DNA of 38,830 nucleotides. Source: a virus. Below are positions 36,688 through 38,830 of the stretch, in pieces; the stretch's first letter is position 1, and every line of letters starts with the position of its first letter. The notes beneath the pieces were generated by a model that was given only the letters and a program-made list of their open reading frames with translations, ran no database searches and had not been told where the DNA came from. The position numbers were made by a program, and so were the translations under genes. The stretch is taken from positions 1 to 38,830 of IMG/VR virus record IMGVR_UViG_3300023222_000295; one strand, 5' to 3'.

Positions 36688-36963
36688 CTATCTTTTTGCG
36701 GTTATGACTGCTGCTGCATTGTTCTTAGAAGTCAATTGTTGGCTTACCAATACAACTGCAACCATTGCTATTCCAGTTATGATCGTAGTGAACTGACTCA
36801 GATCAATTTCTCCTGTGAGGGTTATTGCTCCACCTTGGGCTATGGCTATAGCCATACCAATACCAAAAACCCCAAACACAAAAGCGAGTCCTGCCAAAAG
36901 AATGATCAAGGACCATTCTTTCAGATTGTATCCAGCTAGATCTAGTGGTGGTTGAGTACTCAT
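36688..36963 (-). CDS. Two-TM protein, holin or virion membrane protein
   Basis: A 91-aa hydrophobic protein. Helix 1 spans ~17-43 (WSLIILLAGLAFVFGVFGIG), a short turn follows with ITLTGEIDLSQF, and helix 2 spans ~58-77 (IITGIAMVAVVLVSQQL), ending in a basic tail. This fits a phage holin. It also resembles, in size and layout, the two-helix capsid proteins of archaeal spindle-shaped viruses, although this genome encodes an HK97 capsid. It has its own AT-rich promoter region upstream and a T-rich terminator downstream. Confidence 0.65.
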   Translation of the reverse strand: MSTQPPLDLAGYNLKEWSLIILLAGLAFVFGVFGIGMAIAIAQGGAITLTGEIDLSQFTTIITGIAMVAVVLVSQQLTSKNNAAAVITAKR

Positions 36964-37002
36964 TAATTGAGTTTAAAAATATTGTTTAATAAAGTTATGA
37001 TT

Positions 37003-38111
37003 CTAAGTCAACCCATCCCAGGCATAGTTTTTAAGGTTGTCCACTAACGTGACTTGTGGATGGTCTTCAGCATCTCGATTGTCTGGCTTCCATTCCCTAA
37101 CCCAAGGATTATCATTCGTTTGTCTGCACCCCTTAATTATAACATTTTTTACATTGTCACCATTTCTCCACATTAGGATAGGTGAATAATCAGTACCAGT
37201 ATTATAAAAATCACAGTCTTCAATGAGTATCCTATCTATTGGTCCATCACTTTCATTGTTTAGATTTATTTTGGGAGTTTGTGGTCTATGATATTCTTTG
37301 AACCCAAATTTGCATCGTCTTATCACAATGTCATTTTTGATTCCATTACTAGCTACGGAAATATCATTACCTGATAGTGTCTCTATGAATTCACAGTCCT
37401 CAATTACCATTCCCTGTGCCTTTGCGTAGATGGGGTGATCATGCCATGTAAAGTCTGACCCTTCTGGGATTCTTCCATTATGAAATGATTTTAATCCTTT
37501 GATGAGGATGTTTCTGGCTGGAGTGGTATTACTGTCTGTGTATCCTATAAATATTGCCTTTCCAAATGCCGATGGGTCATCAGACACGATGTTGCCTGTA
37601 TGGTGTACATACATGTTGAGATATTGAAAGTTCTGCATGGCTCTCCCAAACCAGCCACCCTCCCTAGTACCTGTGATTTGAAGTCCATCAATAATGATAT
37701 TTGAGAGATTGTTGCTTCCTACTATTCCATATCTCGTATTGTTATTGCCATCTAGGACAGCCATATGCTTGTGTTCAGCCCGTATGATTACCCCGCCTTT
37801 TTTTACTTTAAATAATTCATTAGATGATTCAGGTCCCCATAGACCATCTCGTAGTATGAGTTCTTCCTCGGGATTTAAATTATTAATAGCATCTGTAATG
37901 GATTCACCAGAATTAAGGAATATCTTATTTGATGCTACTAAGTTTTTTTTTCAAACCCAAATCCAATTATTATGGAATCGATTTCAGTTATTTCCTCAGG
38001 AGTATATGTTGTTTCATCAAATGTGGCAAGGTAATGATCTGCACTCTTCCTAGATACATTTAGTGCAAAATCCAATGTGGCTGGTGGTTCACCTTTTTCA
38101 TATTCTGCCAA
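37003..38111 (-). CDS. Beta-helix tailspike, frameshifted at an A9 run
   Basis: Two adjoining frames make one protein of about 369 aa. The first runs from TTG 38111 to TAG at 37938 (57 aa, ending FGFEKK). The second, one base back (-1), continues as ASNKIFLNSGESITDAINNL through a right-handed beta-helix (pectate-lyase-like rungs such as NIIIDGLQITGT, RILIEDCDFYNTG, NVIIKGC) to 37003. The frames meet at nine A residues (37943-37951 on the plus strand), an A AAA AAA slip site. Such spikes bind or cut host surface polysaccharide. Either programmed -1 slippage or a homopolymer sequence error explains the join. Confidence 0.75.
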
Positions 38112-38206
38112 CTATGTTCATTTGATTATAAAGTATTAAAGGATTTGTCTATGATTCTAGTTAAAATACAAACTAATAAAGTTATTTTTACTAAATCTCT
38201 TTGATG
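38112..38206 (-). promoter_or_regulatory. Gap with late-promoter-like sequence before tailspike
   Basis: 95 bp without a gene. The minus strand reads CCTTTAATACTTTATAATC, a near match to the late promoter with T for C at the front and one base missing. It lies about 16 nt before the TTG start, closer than in the exact copies, so function is uncertain. Confidence 0.4.
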
Positions 38207-38458
38207 TTATCCTACCTGGCCCTTGATAATTAAACTATCTAGTTTGTATTTGTTCTTATAGGCAGTAGCAAGACCTTTCAATGCTGCAGCAGGTAATGTT
38301 TGTCCACCTGCATTTACCCATTCTCTTTGAGGGTCTTCAATGTTTTCCTTCATTAGTTCTTTGGCTGTTTTGTTTCCTCCAGTTACAACCCAGTTATCTA
38401 TATCCTGGTTATTATCATCAACTAAAATAATGTGTCCATTTAAAACAAACTTAGTCAT
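38207..38458 (-). CDS. Small virion-region protein
   Basis: An 83-aa protein. The N-terminal half has strands (FVLNGHIILVDDNNQDIDNW) and the C-terminal half is helical with LPAAALKGLATAYKNKYKL. Starts by ATGA overlap with the junction gene and ends before the tailspike gap. No family recognised; virion accessory role inferred from context. Confidence 0.65.
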   Translation of the reverse strand: MTKFVLNGHIILVDDNNQDIDNWVVTGGNKTAKELMKENIEDPQREWVNAGGQTLPAAALKGLATAYKNKYKLDSLIIKGQVG

Positions 38459-38830
38459 GATTGTTCACTCGCTACATTTAATCCAGTTATTAGTAATGTT
38501 CCACTGGAAGTCAAACCAAGGTTTCTATAATTAACTAATGAACCTGCTGCAATTACTGCGTCTCCATCAGTTGATTCAAAGGTTGTATTAGCAACACCTG
38601 CAACTATTGTTAGAACTTTTACGTCAACGGTATCATCTACATACGCCCATGTTTCATTGACATCAATTGAGTTAGTTGTCACTCTAATTGCTATCGTCTT
38701 TATTGTTTTTTCATTTATTGTAGGTGATTGAGTAAGTGTTTGAGTTCCTATAAATCCAACGCCGCCAATGGATGCATATTCAGCAAAAGTAGCTATTGTG
38801 TCGTTGAATTCTGCATGCTGTTCATACTTT
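38455..38830 (-). CDS. Junction-spanning structural protein, C-terminal part
   Basis: This is the remainder of the 142-aa protein that starts at base 197. Reading on the minus strand, 38830-38687 repeats codons already seen at 144-1, and the unique part is 38686-38455. The C-terminus is Thr/Val/Gly-rich (for example TSSGTLLITGLNVASEQS) and looks like beta-sheet. Its stop overlaps the ATG of the next gene by 4 nt (ATGA). No internal Met is needed as a start once the circle is closed. The function is unknown and probably virion-related. Confidence 0.75.
   Translation of the reverse strand, partial: KYEQHAEFNDTIATFAEYASIGGVGFIGTQTLTQSPTINEKTIKTIAIRVTTNSIDVNETWAYVDDTVDVKVLTIVAGVANTTFESTDGDAVIAAGSLVNYRNLGLTSSGTLLITGLNVASEQS
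38687..38830. repeat. Terminal direct repeat, right copy (144 bp)
   Basis: Exact copy of bases 1-144. Treat these bases as the same locus as the left end when counting genes. The unit genome then runs from 1 to 38686. Confidence 0.95.

Noticed and set aside
1-38830. CRISPR array, integrase, reverse transcriptase (diversity-generating system) or amoC-type auxiliary gene
   Set aside because: I looked for regular spacer repeats and for these protein motifs in the readable frames and saw none.

Overview
The window reads as one complete circular (or terminally redundant) genome of a tailed archaeal virus. Bases 1-144 are repeated exactly at 38687-38830, and one gene runs across the junction, so the unit genome is 38,686 bp. 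It encodes a full HK97-type head and tail set: large terminase, portal, prohead protease, capsid protein, decoration protein, connector, tail and fibre proteins. The host is most likely a member of the Nitrososphaerota (Thaumarchaeota). This rests on AT-rich DNA, TATA-like promoters about 21-26 nt upstream of start codons (leaderless style), many CxxC miniproteins, a zinc-ribbon protein (26744-26944) of a type I associate with thaumarchaeal genomes, and the lack of any recognisable peptidoglycan lysin. I see no integrase, DNA polymerase, tRNA or CRISPR array.

Nearly everything is transcribed on the minus strand, so the gene order runs from high to low coordinates. The packaging and head block comprises a terL candidate preceded by a small overlapping gene (14637-12606), four small genes (12609-11642), portal (11400), a very long fibre-like protein (9479-6957), a LamG lectin-like protein (5866-5063), a prohead protease with a Cys-rich N-terminus (4623-3433), a scaffold candidate (3392-2655), a decoration protein (2452-1976) and the major capsid protein (1979-807). 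The reading then crosses the junction into 38458-36688, which holds small structural proteins, a beta-helix tailspike carrying a frameshift, and a two-TM protein. The tail block is 36038-28586: connector, tail-completion protein, tube, short tape-measure candidate, second tube-like protein, 924-aa hub/baseplate protein and 572-aa fibre.

From 28340 down to 15298 lies a dense non-structural region. It contains a PD-(D/E)XK nuclease, a Dam-like adenine methyltransferase, an HNH nuclease, three ribbon-helix-helix-like proteins, a secreted/envelope module that includes a HEARH metallopeptidase-like protein, an ATPase with a winged-helix-like C-terminus (replication candidate), and more than twenty Cys/His-rich miniproteins of 22-70 residues. 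Many of these are linked by 4-nt ATGA overlaps, and several are single C2H2-like fingers. A 660-bp gene-free stretch (14638-15297) full of inverted repeats is the best candidate for a replication origin.

Three regulatory themes stand out. First, an invariant 15-mer, CTTAATACTTGTATA, lies 21-26 nt before the start codon of five structural genes or operons and nowhere else that I found, so it is probably the late promoter. Second, two 19-bp inverted repeats with 8-3-8 spacing sit directly on the start codons of two non-structural operons and are probably operators. Third, starts are often TTG or GTG with GAGGT-type ribosome binding sites, and two genes appear to start at ATA exactly 8 nt after GGAGGT.
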